DNA of 54,048 nt. Source: Candidatus Epulonipiscium fishelsonii. Lineage in GTDB: Bacteria; Bacillota; Clostridia; Lachnospirales; Cellulosilyticaceae. Below the pieces are notes generated by a model that worked only from the letters and a program-made list of their open reading frames with translations, was not told the origin of the DNA and did no database searches. This document shows positions 7,387 through 14,903 of the stretch, in pieces; the stretch's first letter is position 1, and each line of letters opens with the position of its first letter. The DNA is taken from the NCBI GenBank assembly GCA_001983455.1, contig LJDB01000078.1, positions 1 through 54,048 of the forward strand. Reading direction: 5' to 3'. The position numbers and the translations under genes were made by a program.

Positions 7387-8244
7387 TTATTGTATATCGA
7401 TTGCCATTGTATCATAAGCTGGTATAATTTCACCTTTATAAATAGCACTAACTTTAGCTATCATGTCTCCAACATATACTCCTGGTGTAACATGAGTTAA
7501 TACAATTGATTTTGCACCTGCTTTTTTTGCCATTTCTGCAATTTGTTCAATAGTCGCATGAGATTTTTCTAAATTAGCTACAAATTTAGGCCCACGATTT
7601 TCTAAAAATACGGAATTTGCTTGATTTGCATCAAATACTATTACGTCAGCGTCTTTAACAAAATCTATAAATTCTTCACAATACATAAGATCGCCTGACA
7701 CTACAACTTTTTTGCCATCAGCTTCAAATTTATAAGATACAGTATATGCTGTATGTGGAACTTTACAGGTTGAAATTTTTATTCCTTCAAGTTCAAAGGT
7801 TTCTCCACCAACAAGTTCTGTAAAAGTCACATCTTCTTTTATTCCTTTAAGTGAAATACCAAGATTTGCACGATATGAAATATCTTTATCATACATTTCT
7901 GTATATAAGTTATGCATTTTTTCAACGCCTTTTGGTCCAATTGTATGAAGTTTTCTTCGACCATCATGCCAACCCATTATCATAAAGTATCCATAATCTA
8001 AGGAATGATCAGAGTGTAGATGAGTAAACATTACATTATCTATACTGGAAGGTGATATTCCCATCTCAAACATTCTACGTGCAGAGCCATATCCTAAATC
8101 CACTGGAAACATCATATCTTTATATTGAATCATTGTACAAGGAGATACTCTCTCAATGTCAATTGGAGGTGCTCCACTACCTACAGTTATAACTCGAAAT
8201 CCTTCTGTATTTGCTAAACCACGTATTTTTTCTGAAAATTTCAT
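7387..8244 (-). CDS. MBL-fold (RNase Z-like) metallohydrolase
   Basis: 285 aa, ATG with AAGGAGC upstream. It is a metallo-beta-lactamase fold: motif THLHSDH with H75, H77, D79 and H80 as metal ligands, PHTAYTVSYKF (third motif, His near 163), VVSGD (bridging Asp) and VLTHVTPG (last His). The layout follows the RNase Z/arylsulfatase-like branch rather than glyoxalase II. No tRNase Z exosite arm is apparent, so a small-molecule hydrolase (ester, lactone or thioester) is more likely. It starts divergently from the cupin-SDR-cyclase operon, and both start regions carry the TTACT-N4-AGTAA site. Exact substrate cannot be read from sequence. Confidence 0.85.
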   Translation of the reverse strand: MKFSEKIRGLANTEGFRVITVGSGAPPIDIERVSPCTMIQYKDMMFPVDLGYGSARRMFEMGISPSSIDNVMFTHLHSDHSLDYGYFMIMGWHDGRRKLHTIGPKGVEKMHNLYTEMYDKDISYRANLGISLKGIKEDVTFTELVGGETFELEGIKISTCKVPHTAYTVSYKFEADGKKVVVSGDLMYCEEFIDFVKDADVIVFDANQANSVFLENRGPKFVANLEKSHATIEQIAEMAKKAGAKSIVLTHVTPGVYVGDMIAKVSAIYKGEIIPAYDTMAIDIQ

Positions 8245-8324
8245 TGCTAATTGCTCCTTAATTGGTATATTTTTAACACAAATTAATTATATACTAAGTA
8301 TTAAAAGTTGAAAAGTATGATATT

Positions 8325-8350
8325 AAAGTAATGTAGTTACTTTTTAGTAA
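8325..8350. promoter_or_regulatory. Candidate HxlR operator upstream of MBL gene
   Basis: TTACTTTTTAGTAA at 8337-8350 is the exact reverse complement of the site at 5652-5665. An overlapping repeat AAGTAA-TGTAG-TTACTT lies at 8326-8342. On the minus strand the site sits about 20 bases before a possible -35/-10 pair (TTTTCA, 17 bases, TATAAT near 8290). Confidence 0.6.
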
Positions 8351-8469
8351 TAAATGTATATGTAAAATTTTGATTTGTTATATATATTCACTTAAAATAA
8401 AGAGCTTTTAAGGTATTAATATACATTATATATTTGTGTGAATTGAATTGTAATTGTATATTTTAGACT

Positions 8470-8722
8470 AATACTAAACAAGATATTTAGTACATGTACA
8501 AATGACAATATAAGGAGTACAAGTGCTCCTTATATTAATAGTAAAAAACAAAGGAGAAGTGTTATATTTTTATAATAATCCAATAAGACATCAAAATGGA
8601 ATAAATACTAGTGCTATATTGTAAATCATGATTTTAAAGTAAGTTATTGGGCAATTAATATATGTGCAAAACTTTAATTTGAATACTATATAAAATATTT
8701 AGTAGATGTATAAACTACAATA
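8470..8722. repeat. Degenerate duplicated spacer (8470-8511 and 8682-8722)
   Basis: Two roughly 42-base stretches align at about three quarters identity (AATACT...ATATTTAGTA.ATGTA...ACAATAT). A perfect 11-base-arm hairpin (8507-8517 with 8526-8536) follows the first. Together with the transporter relic between them they show that this divergent spacer grew by duplication. No intact gene is seen in 8245-9034. Confidence 0.5.
8570..8635 (-). pseudogene. Relic of DASS transporter C-terminus
   Basis: The minus strand reads KIMIYNIA-LVFIPF-stop-CLIGLL-stop. The intact transporter ends KVILNIAFISLIFIPFWNFIGLL (positions 5862-5930). The Trp codon TGG has become TGA and three codons are missing. Only the 3' tip is recognisable; the rest has gone. 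It cannot be expressed as a transporter. Confidence 0.8.
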
Positions 8723-8926
8723 TTCTTCAATAAATCATGAATAAAACTATTGTGAATCAAGTTGGATTGCCTAAAATAATAGTTTATATTAGGCTAATTT
8801 TTATAACTAAAATTTGCTAAACTATATTTGTACAATATAAATTTACTAATTATGAAATGAATTATTGTATAATAATGATAAAAATGAGGTTACCAACAAA
8901 ACAGTAGTTACTACATCGTATTATAC

Positions 8927-8972
8927 TGACTAAAAAGTAAGTATTGGATAAATTAAACATTTAGTATATACT
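8927..8972 (+). promoter_or_regulatory. Operator plus promoter of cupin-SDR-cyclase operon
   Basis: TGACTAAAAAGTAA at 8927-8940 matches the hxlR-upstream site with one change. It is followed after 3 bases by -35 TTGGAT (8944-8949), a 17-base spacer and -10 TATACT (8967-8972). A site directly upstream of -35 would suit an activator, as reported for Bacillus HxlR. A further small palindrome GTAGTTACTAC is at 8904-8914. Confidence 0.6.
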
Positions 8973-9034
8973 TATCTATAGTTGAACTAAACTACTTAAA
9001 CAAACTAAATAACTAATTGTAGGGGGTTAAATTT

Positions 9035-9388
9035 ATGACTAAACGTACTATTGCAGAAGTAAAATCTTATGCAGCACCAGGGCATTCTGGGTGCACTACT
9101 ATGAGAATACACGGAAAAGAAGAAACTGGAGCTGAAAAGTTCTGGATGGGTATTTCAACTTTTCTTCCTGGCGGGGGAGCTGAATATGGATACGAAGATA
9201 ATCCATTTGAAAAAGTGTATCATATTTTAGAAGGGCAAATGGTTGTAACTGATAAAGCAGGAAATAGATTTGTTTTAGAAAAAGGAGATACTCTTACAAT
9301 TTTACCATTTGAGGGAAGAACGTTAGTAAATGAAACAAATATGCCTGCTAGAATGTTAGTAGTATTTAATTATCCAGAGGAGGCTTAA
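9035..9388 (+). CDS. Cupin-domain protein
   Basis: 117 aa, a single small beta-barrel cupin. Motif 1 is represented by the stretch FEKVYHILEGQMVV (H63, E66) and motif 2 by GDTLTILPFEGRTLVNE. The His set is reduced: the usual HxH is not seen and motif 2 lacks a clear His, so metal binding is uncertain. RBS GGGGG precedes the ATG at 9035. It is first in a three-gene operon with an SDR (3 bases after) and a cyclase-family hydrolase. Cupins of this size near catabolic genes act as isomerases or decarboxylases, or simply bind ligand; function here is open. Confidence 0.8.
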   Translation: MTKRTIAEVKSYAAPGHSGCTTMRIHGKEETGAEKFWMGISTFLPGGGAEYGYEDNPFEKVYHILEGQMVVTDKAGNRFVLEKGDTLTILPFEGRTLVNETNMPARMLVVFNYPEEA

Positions 9389-9391
9389 CTA

Positions 9392-10180
9392 ATGTTAGAT
9401 AAAAGCTTTATTGAAAATATGTTTTCTTTAAAAGATAAAGTAGCGATTGTTACTGGGGCAACAGGAGCTTTGGGTAAAGCTGTTGCAATTGCATATGGAA
9501 TGTATGGAGCAAAAGTTATTGTTAGTGGAAGAGGAGCAGGAAAACTTGAAAAATTGGTTGAGGAAATAAAATCTCAAGGAATTGAAGTATCTTATTTTGC
9601 TGCTGATCCATCAAACGAAGAGAACGTAAAAGAATTAGTAAAATTTACAATAGATACTTATGGTGAAGTTAATATTTTAGCAGTTTGCCATGGATATAAT
9701 GCACCAAAACCAATGCTTGAACAATCAGTAGATGAATGGCAAAAAATTATGGATGCTGATTTAAAAAGTGTATATATAGTTTCTCAACAAGTTGCGAAAC
9801 AAATGGTTCAACAAAATAAAGGTGGAAAAATAATTATAACATCTTCAGCTAGATCTAAAGCAGGAATGGCAGGTTACACTGGGTATTGTGCATCAAAAGG
9901 AGCATGTGACATTATGGCTCAATCAATGGCATGTGATCTGACAGCAAAATATGGAATAAATGTAAACACAATTAATCCAACTGTATTTCGTTCAGATTTA
10001 ACTGAATGGATGTTTGATAAAGAATCAGCAGTGTACCAAAACTTCTTAAAACGTCTACCAATTGGAAGACTTGGAGAACCAGTAGATTTTGTTGGGCTTG
10101 CGGTATTTTTAGCAGCACCAGCATCAGACTTTTTAACAGGCGGAAACTATGATGCTACTGGTGGATATTGGGGCTGTTAA
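9392..10180 (+). CDS. SDR-family NAD(P)-dependent dehydrogenase
   Basis: 262 aa classical short-chain dehydrogenase. Cofactor motif TGATGALG at 21-28, NILAVCHG in place of the usual NNAG (about 94-101), catalytic Ser at 151/152, and YCASK with Y165 and K169. The C-terminus [14 protein letters not shown] fits the FabG-like or gluconate-5-dehydrogenase-like branch, where DGG is usual. RBS AGGAGG overlaps the cupin stop, so translation is likely coupled. It probably oxidises or reduces a hydroxyl/keto group of the island's substrate. Specificity for NAD or NADP is not clear from the sequence. Confidence 0.9.
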   Translation: MLDKSFIENMFSLKDKVAIVTGATGALGKAVAIAYGMYGAKVIVSGRGAGKLEKLVEEIKSQGIEVSYFAADPSNEENVKELVKFTIDTYGEVNILAVCHGYNAPKPMLEQSVDEWQKIMDADLKSVYIVSQQVAKQMVQQNKGGKIIITSSARSKAGMAGYTGYCASKGACDIMAQSMACDLTAKYGINVNTINPTVFRSDLTEWMFDKESAVYQNFLKRLPIGRLGEPVDFVGLAVFLAAPASDFLTGGNYDATGGYWGC

Positions 10181-10245
10181 TATTATAGAGAAACATTTGA
10201 AATTATTATAAAATAAATTTAGCTAATTAAAAGGAGATTTTAGTA

Positions 10246-11181
10246 ATGGGAAAAAAAGTATTTGTAGATTTAACACATCCATTTAGTGCGGATATACCAC
10301 GTTGGCCTTATTTTTCAAAGCCAGTAATTGATTCAATGCATTCACTTGCAAAAGGTGGAGTTTTAACTCAAAGAATAGATTGTGTGCAACACACAGGAAC
10401 ACATTGTGATGCTCCAAGACATGTTATGGAAAAAGAATTTGATGGAAAACGTGCAAGATATACTCATGAGATGGCAGTTGATGCATATACAGGAGATGCA
10501 ATTTGTCTTGATATTCAAGTTGAAAAATGGGGACTTATTGGACCAGAACATCTAGAAGATGCTTGTAAACGTGCAAACATTAAACCAGAAGAACTTGAAG
10601 GAATGGTAGTATGTTTAAATACTGGAATGCATAGAATTTTTGATGATACAAAAGACTATTATCACTATTCTTGTGGAACAGGAGTTGAAGCTGGTAAATG
10701 GTTTGTTAAAAACAAAGTTAAATGTGTAGCTATGGATTCACAAGCTTTGGATCATCCTCTTCATACAGCTATGGGCAACAATGGTGGAACAAGATTAAAT
10801 CTTGTTGGAGCATCTGGTAGACCTTTAACAGTGGAATACATTGAAAAATTTGGTGAAGAAGCTTATGCTGAGTTTGACAAAGAACTATATATTAAACTTC
10901 ATGGGCAAGAAGCTTATGATGAAAAATTTGGAGAACTTGAAGCTATTGGTTGCTGGGGAACTTGGGAACCATGTCATAAATTTATGCTAGGGCACGGTAT
11001 TGTTGGAGTTGAAAACCTTGGTGGAGATCTAGACAAATTAACAAATAAAAGATTTAGATTTTATTGTTTCCCACTTCGTTGGTATATGGGCGATGGTGCA
11101 ATGGTACGTTGTGTAGCTGAAATAGATGAAGATGAATTAAATGATGTGCCAGATAGAGTATATCATTATGGTGGATTTTAA
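10246..11181 (+). CDS. Cyclase-family metal-dependent hydrolase
   Basis: 311 aa, with RBS AAGGAGA. The signature HTGTHCDAPRH at residues 49-59 is the metal site of the cyclase/kynurenine-formamidase family, which hydrolyses amides or cyclic C-C and C-N bonds. It is longer than KynB-type members (about 210 aa) and has an extra C-terminal part with WGTWEPCHKFMLGHGIVGVENL and RFYCFPLRWYMGDGAMVR, the typical LPLRxxGxDGxxxR end. It is the last gene of the cupin-SDR-cyclase operon. In this context a ring-opening or hydrolytic step feeding a beta-hydroxy acid to the downstream enzymes is plausible, but that is inference. Confidence 0.88.
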   Translation: MGKKVFVDLTHPFSADIPRWPYFSKPVIDSMHSLAKGGVLTQRIDCVQHTGTHCDAPRHVMEKEFDGKRARYTHEMAVDAYTGDAICLDIQVEKWGLIGPEHLEDACKRANIKPEELEGMVVCLNTGMHRIFDDTKDYYHYSCGTGVEAGKWFVKNKVKCVAMDSQALDHPLHTAMGNNGGTRLNLVGASGRPLTVEYIEKFGEEAYAEFDKELYIKLHGQEAYDEKFGELEAIGCWGTWEPCHKFMLGHGIVGVENLGGDLDKLTNKRFRFYCFPLRWYMGDGAMVRCVAEIDEDELNDVPDRVYHYGGF

Positions 11182-11235
11182 AATTTTAATGCTAAGTAGT
11201 CTACAGCTAATCATTTATTTGATTATAATAATTTA

Positions 11236-11261
11236 GGAACGCCATGGGCGTTCCGTTTTTC
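11236..11261 (+). terminator. Terminator of cupin-SDR-cyclase operon
   Basis: GGAACGCC pairs with GGCGTTCC around ATG, followed by GTTTTTC. It separates this operon from the second atoE operon. Confidence 0.88.
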
Positions 11262-11360
11262 TAGTACAAAAATTAGAATAGAGGAAAACATAGATTTACT
11301 ATAATAAAAGATTTAGTTACGTTGTTCCTAAATCCGTTATCATGAATAAAGGGGGCAATT

Positions 11361-12698
11361 ATGTTTTGGAGAATATCAAAGAAATTTCAATTTGCAGCGG
11401 ATAAAATTATACCAGACTCATTTGTATTTTGTATTGTTTTAACTTTGGTAGTTTTTGTAGCATCATTCATTTTAACTGATGCAACGTCTATAGAGCTTGC
11501 AACAGGCTGGTATGATGGATTATGGTCACAAAATAGCTTTGCTTTTCAGATGTCTCTAATGGTAGTTGTTTGTGGTGCAGCTGCAAAGTCACCTGCAATC
11601 GAGAGATTGTTAAAAAGGATTGCAAAATTGCCTAGGTCCCGAGAAATTGCTATGATAGTTTTACTTATATTTGGAATTGTTACAAGTATAATAAACTGGG
11701 CATTTTCTTTAATAGTTACTGCGATATTTGCAAAAGAAATAGCTAAGAATATTAAAAACCTTCACTTTCCACTAGTAATTGCAGCAAGTTATTCCACTAT
11801 GCTTTTAGGGCAATTATGGTGCCCAAACTCTTCCGTATACGCACTTTTAGCTACCGAAAACCATTTTATGGTTGATACACTTGGCATAATGACACAAGAC
11901 ATGACTACATATACTCCTATCAACACTATAATGTTTTTTATTTTGGCAATTGCAACTATAGTCGTAGGAGTATTAACAACCCCCCCAGAAAATGAAGTTG
12001 TTGCTTATATGCAAACGACAACTGATGCAGAAGGAGAAGTTGTTCCCAAGCAAATTAACACTTGGGCGGATAGAATGAACAATAGTTCAATCTGTATTTT
12101 AATAATTGCTATAATAGGATTAATATTTATTGTTAATGAATTTATAGCAAAAGGATTTATTGGAGCATTAAGTTTAAACTTTATTATTTTTGTATTTATT
12201 GTATTAAATTTATTTCTTTATAGAAAACCTGTAGATTTTGTTGAAGCTATTGGAAATTCAATGAAACCAGCTACTCAAATTATGTTGCAATTTCCTTTTT
12301 ACGGTGGAATAATGGGGCTGATGGCTTCTTCGGGGCTTGCAAGTATTGTAGCTACATGGATAATTGGTATTTCAACAGCTTACACTTTACCACTAGTTTC
12401 TTATTTAGCAGCTTCTGTAGTTAATTTATTTGTTCCATCTCAAGGTGGGCAATGGATTATTCAAGGACCAATTCTAATTGAAGCAGCAAAGGCATTAGAC
12501 GCACATATTCCAACAATAATAAATGCTTTTTCGTTTGGAGACCAAGCGACAAACCTTTTGCAACCTCTTTATTTGATACCAGCACTATCTGTTGTTAATA
12601 TGAAATTAAAGGATGTATGGGGATTTTGTGCATTTATTTGGATAATATGGACTATTTTAACTTGTATAGGATTTACAGTTTTACCAGCAATATTATAG
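11361..12698 (+). CDS. AtoE-family short-chain fatty acid transporter 2
   Basis: 445 aa, the same family as the protein at 3238 but clearly diverged: IIPDSFVFCIVLTL, INWAFSLIVTAIFAKEIAK, LQFPFYGGIMGLM, VPSQGGQWIIQGPI and the FGDQATNLLQPLYLIP block. About 11 membrane segments, with a hydrophilic loop at about 210-235. RBS GGGGG precedes the ATG. It begins an operon with a 3-hydroxyacyl-type dehydrogenase and BKACE. The changed motif (SQGGQW and GDQATN in place of SGGGQW and GDAWTN) could mean a different substrate from transporter 1. Direction of transport is unknown; these carriers can take up acids or export fermentation products. Confidence 0.9.
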   Translation: MFWRISKKFQFAADKIIPDSFVFCIVLTLVVFVASFILTDATSIELATGWYDGLWSQNSFAFQMSLMVVVCGAAAKSPAIERLLKRIAKLPRSREIAMIVLLIFGIVTSIINWAFSLIVTAIFAKEIAKNIKNLHFPLVIAASYSTMLLGQLWCPNSSVYALLATENHFMVDTLGIMTQDMTTYTPINTIMFFILAIATIVVGVLTTPPENEVVAYMQTTTDAEGEVVPKQINTWADRMNNSSICILIIAIIGLIFIVNEFIAKGFIGALSLNFIIFVFIVLNLFLYRKPVDFVEAIGNSMKPATQIMLQFPFYGGIMGLMASSGLASIVATWIIGISTAYTLPLVSYLAASVVNLFVPSQGGQWIIQGPILIEAAKALDAHIPTIINAFSFGDQATNLLQPLYLIPALSVVNMKLKDVWGFCAFIWIIWTILTCIGFTVLPAIL

Positions 12699-12769
12699 AA
12701 ATAAGTTTTACGGGAGATAGGGGCATCGTCCTTTAACTCCCAAGCATTTGACAAACAGGAGGATTACGT

Positions 12770-13675
12770 ATGAACATTACTGTTGTAGGCTCAGGATTAA
12801 TGGGAAATGCTTTAGCACAAGTATTTGCCTCAATATATCCTGTAAAAGTGTTAGCCGTTGTTGATGAAGACGATTATTACGCACCAGTTAAAATGAATTT
12901 TGATATAATGATAGCGGCTGGGGCCGCAACAAAGGAAGAAAAAGAAAATGTTATTAGTCGCATAACTTATACTAAAGATAAAACTGAGGCGTATAGTGAT
13001 GCAGATTTTATTATTGAGTGTGTTCCAGAAATTATGGAATTAAAACAAAAAGTATTAGCGGAAATAGAAAACTATTGCAAAGTTGATACTATTTTAGCGA
13101 CAAATACTTCTGTAATGAGTGTTACAGAAATTGCTTCGTTATGTAAACACAAAGAGAGAGTTTTAGGAGCTCATTTTTGGAATCCTGGACATTTAATCCC
13201 TTTGGTGGAAGTTGTAAAAACTGAATATGCTGATGATAAGTATATTGATATGACTATGGAATTGTTAAAAAAAGTAGGAAAAAAACCTATTTTATGCAAA
13301 AAAGATGTTCCTGGTTTTGTGGCAAATCGTCTTCAACATGCTTTGTGGCGAGAAGCTTTCTATATGGTTGAAAATGGTATAGCAGATGCAAAAACTGTGG
13401 ATGATGCTTGTAAATATGGACCTGGACTACGTTGGCCAGTGCTTGGACCTATGGAAAATTCTGATATGGTTTCAATTCAACTTAGTTATAATATCCATAA
13501 TTATATATTAAAATATTTGGCTGATAATCATGAACCTTCTAAATGTTTAAGCGAAATGCTTGAAAAAGGAGACAATGGTTTTTCAACAGGCAAGGGCTGG
13601 CAAGAATGGACTGCAGAAGAAATTGTTGAGTCAAATAAAAATTTAAGAGAGCATTTAATAAATAATATAAAATAA
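12770..13675 (+). CDS. 3-hydroxyacyl-CoA dehydrogenase-like NAD dehydrogenase
   Basis: 301 aa. Rossmann motif GSGLMG (7-12), IECVPE (E87), TNTS (S114), AHFWNP with the catalytic His at 135 and Asn at 138, and LVEVVK, then a helical C-terminal domain from about residue 180 (VPGFVANRLQHALWREA). It is a single 3HCDH unit without a crotonase domain. RBS GGAGG. It is coupled to BKACE 16 bases downstream. Members paired with BKACE, such as L-carnitine dehydrogenase, oxidise free beta-hydroxy acids rather than CoA esters, so a beta-hydroxy acid is a reasonable guess. A decayed copy of residues about 150-187 lies at 14778-14887, just before the thiolase gene. Confidence 0.88.
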   Translation: MNITVVGSGLMGNALAQVFASIYPVKVLAVVDEDDYYAPVKMNFDIMIAAGAATKEEKENVISRITYTKDKTEAYSDADFIIECVPEIMELKQKVLAEIENYCKVDTILATNTSVMSVTEIASLCKHKERVLGAHFWNPGHLIPLVEVVKTEYADDKYIDMTMELLKKVGKKPILCKKDVPGFVANRLQHALWREAFYMVENGIADAKTVDDACKYGPGLRWPVLGPMENSDMVSIQLSYNIHNYILKYLADNHEPSKCLSEMLEKGDNGFSTGKGWQEWTAEEIVESNKNLREHLINNIK

Positions 13676-13691
13676 TTAAAGGAGATTTACA

Positions 13692-14516
13692 ATGAAAACA
13701 ATGATTACTGTGGCACCAACAGGTGCATGGCCTACAAAAGAACATAACCCAAATATTCCGATGACTCCACAAGAGATTGCTAAAGATGTGTATGAATGTT
13801 GGAAAGCAGGAGCAGCAATTTGTCATTTGCATATGCGTGATGATAAAGGAAAAGGAACCATGTCAACTGATAAATTTACTGAAACAGTAAATTTGATTAG
13901 AGAATATAAAGATTGTGATATTATAATAAACTTAACTACATCAGGTGATTTAAATGCGACTGATGAAACACGTCAGGCCCATCTTAAAGCGTTACATCCA
14001 GACATGGCTTCATATGATTGTGGATCAATGAACTGGGGACACAACAGCTTATTTATAAATCACCCTAAATTTTTAGAGGAACTTGGTAAGACTATGCAAG
14101 AATGCAATATTAAGCCAGAAATTGAAATTTTTGATGCTGGTATGATATATAACTCTGAATATTATCTTAAAAAAGGAGTATTAAAAGCACCTTGCCACTA
14201 TCAACTAGTTCTTGGAGCAGCAGGGGGATCAACTGCAACAGTAGAGAATTTAGTTTATTTAAAAGGGCTTCTTCCAAAAGATGCAACTTGGGGTGCATTG
14301 GGAATTGGAAAAGGACATGTACCAATTATGTTAACAGCAGTAGCTATGGGTGGACATTTACGAGTTGGTATGGAAGATAACGTATTTTTTGCACCTAAAG
14401 TGCTTGCAAAATCGAATGCACAACTAGTAACACGTGCAGCAGATATAATTCGTATAGCTGGAAATGAAGTAGCAACGCCAAATGATGCTAGAGAAATTTT
14501 AGGGTTAAAAAAATAA
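13692..14516 (+). CDS. BKACE, beta-keto acid cleavage enzyme (DUF849)
   Basis: 274 aa TIM-barrel enzyme. Zn ligands are H45 and H47 in CHLHMRD and E228 in VGMEDN, matching the Kce pattern. Other family marks: TVAPTGA at the start, NLTTSG, and GALGIGKGHVPIML. BKACE enzymes take a beta-keto acid plus acetyl-CoA and give acetoacetate plus a new acyl-CoA. The best-known member, Kce, acts in lysine fermentation, but kamA/kamD/kamE, kdd and kal are absent here, so a different keto acid is likely. It lies in an operon with AtoE 2 and the dehydrogenase, which could make its substrate. Product acetoacetate would enter AtoDA and the thiolase encoded nearby. Confidence 0.9.
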   Translation: MKTMITVAPTGAWPTKEHNPNIPMTPQEIAKDVYECWKAGAAICHLHMRDDKGKGTMSTDKFTETVNLIREYKDCDIIINLTTSGDLNATDETRQAHLKALHPDMASYDCGSMNWGHNSLFINHPKFLEELGKTMQECNIKPEIEIFDAGMIYNSEYYLKKGVLKAPCHYQLVLGAAGGSTATVENLVYLKGLLPKDATWGALGIGKGHVPIMLTAVAMGGHLRVGMEDNVFFAPKVLAKSNAQLVTRAADIIRIAGNEVATPNDAREILGLKK

Positions 14517-14528
14517 TATGATAATAGT

Positions 14529-14556
14529 AGAGGATAAGAATGTTATCCTCTTTAAA
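14529..14556 (+). terminator. Terminator of AtoE-dehydrogenase-BKACE operon
   Basis: AGAGGATAA pairs with TTATCCTCT around GAATG; the tail is TTTAAAA, so the T run is short. Confidence 0.7.
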
Positions 14557-14723
14557 AAAATATTTTTATATTTTTTGATTTTGATATATAATAATTATTA
14601 AGCTGTAACATATATATTTTATTTGTATATAATTCTACTTAGATTTATAATATCATATGTTTATAGCTTTTTCATATGTGTTTTTCAACTAGCGCAATGC
14701 GTATAAATATGTAAAATATAAAA

Positions 14724-14761
14724 GCAATTTATTCTAAGATTTGGCTAATAGAATAAATTGC
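14724..14761. repeat. Stem-loop B, copy 2
   Basis: The 13-base perfect arms 14724-14736 and 14749-14761 match the stem-loop at 4706-4747 in sequence, loop and right flank. A 20-base string at 14703-14722 is identical to 4593-4612, which spans the end of atoE 1. The stretch 14557-14702 shows no gene. Confidence 0.7.
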
Positions 14762-14764
14762 CTA

Positions 14765-14793
14765 TTTACATTTTTCCAAAAAATGAATATACT
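14765..14793 (+). promoter_or_regulatory. Promoter of thiolase-nitroreductase operon
   Basis: -35 TTTACA (14765-14770), exactly 17 bases, and -10 TATACT (14788-14793). The -10 box lies inside the dehydrogenase relic; the intact gene has TATGCT at the same place. Confidence 0.65.
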
Positions 14794-14887
14794 AATAATA
14801 AGTATATGAATATACTTGGGAACTGTTAAGAGAAGTAGGAAGAAACTATTTTATGTAAAAAAGATGTTTCTAATTTTGTACAAAATA
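14778..14887 (+). pseudogene. Relic of 3-hydroxyacyl-type dehydrogenase gene
   Basis: About 110 bases align with 13216-13327 of the dehydrogenase gene, the stretch coding KTEYADDKYIDMTMELL and KKPILCKKDVPGFV. Small deletions (one base near 14809, two near 14843) break the frame, and TGC has become TGT followed by no open frame. Matches such as GTAGGA, TATTTTATG and AAAAAAGATGTT are still obvious. It lies directly upstream of the thiolase ribosome site. Confidence 0.8.
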
Positions 14888-14903
14888 CTGGAGGGTGTTA
14901 TTA

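Noticed and set aside
12770..14516. Carnitine degradation operon
   Set aside because: The dehydrogenase-BKACE pair fits the logic, but no carnitine-type carrier (BCCT or OpuC-like) or thioesterase is present, and AtoE and cyclase genes are not part of that route.
13692..14516. Kce of the lysine fermentation pathway
   Set aside because: kamA, kamDE, kdd and kal are all missing from the neighbourhood, although atoDA is present.
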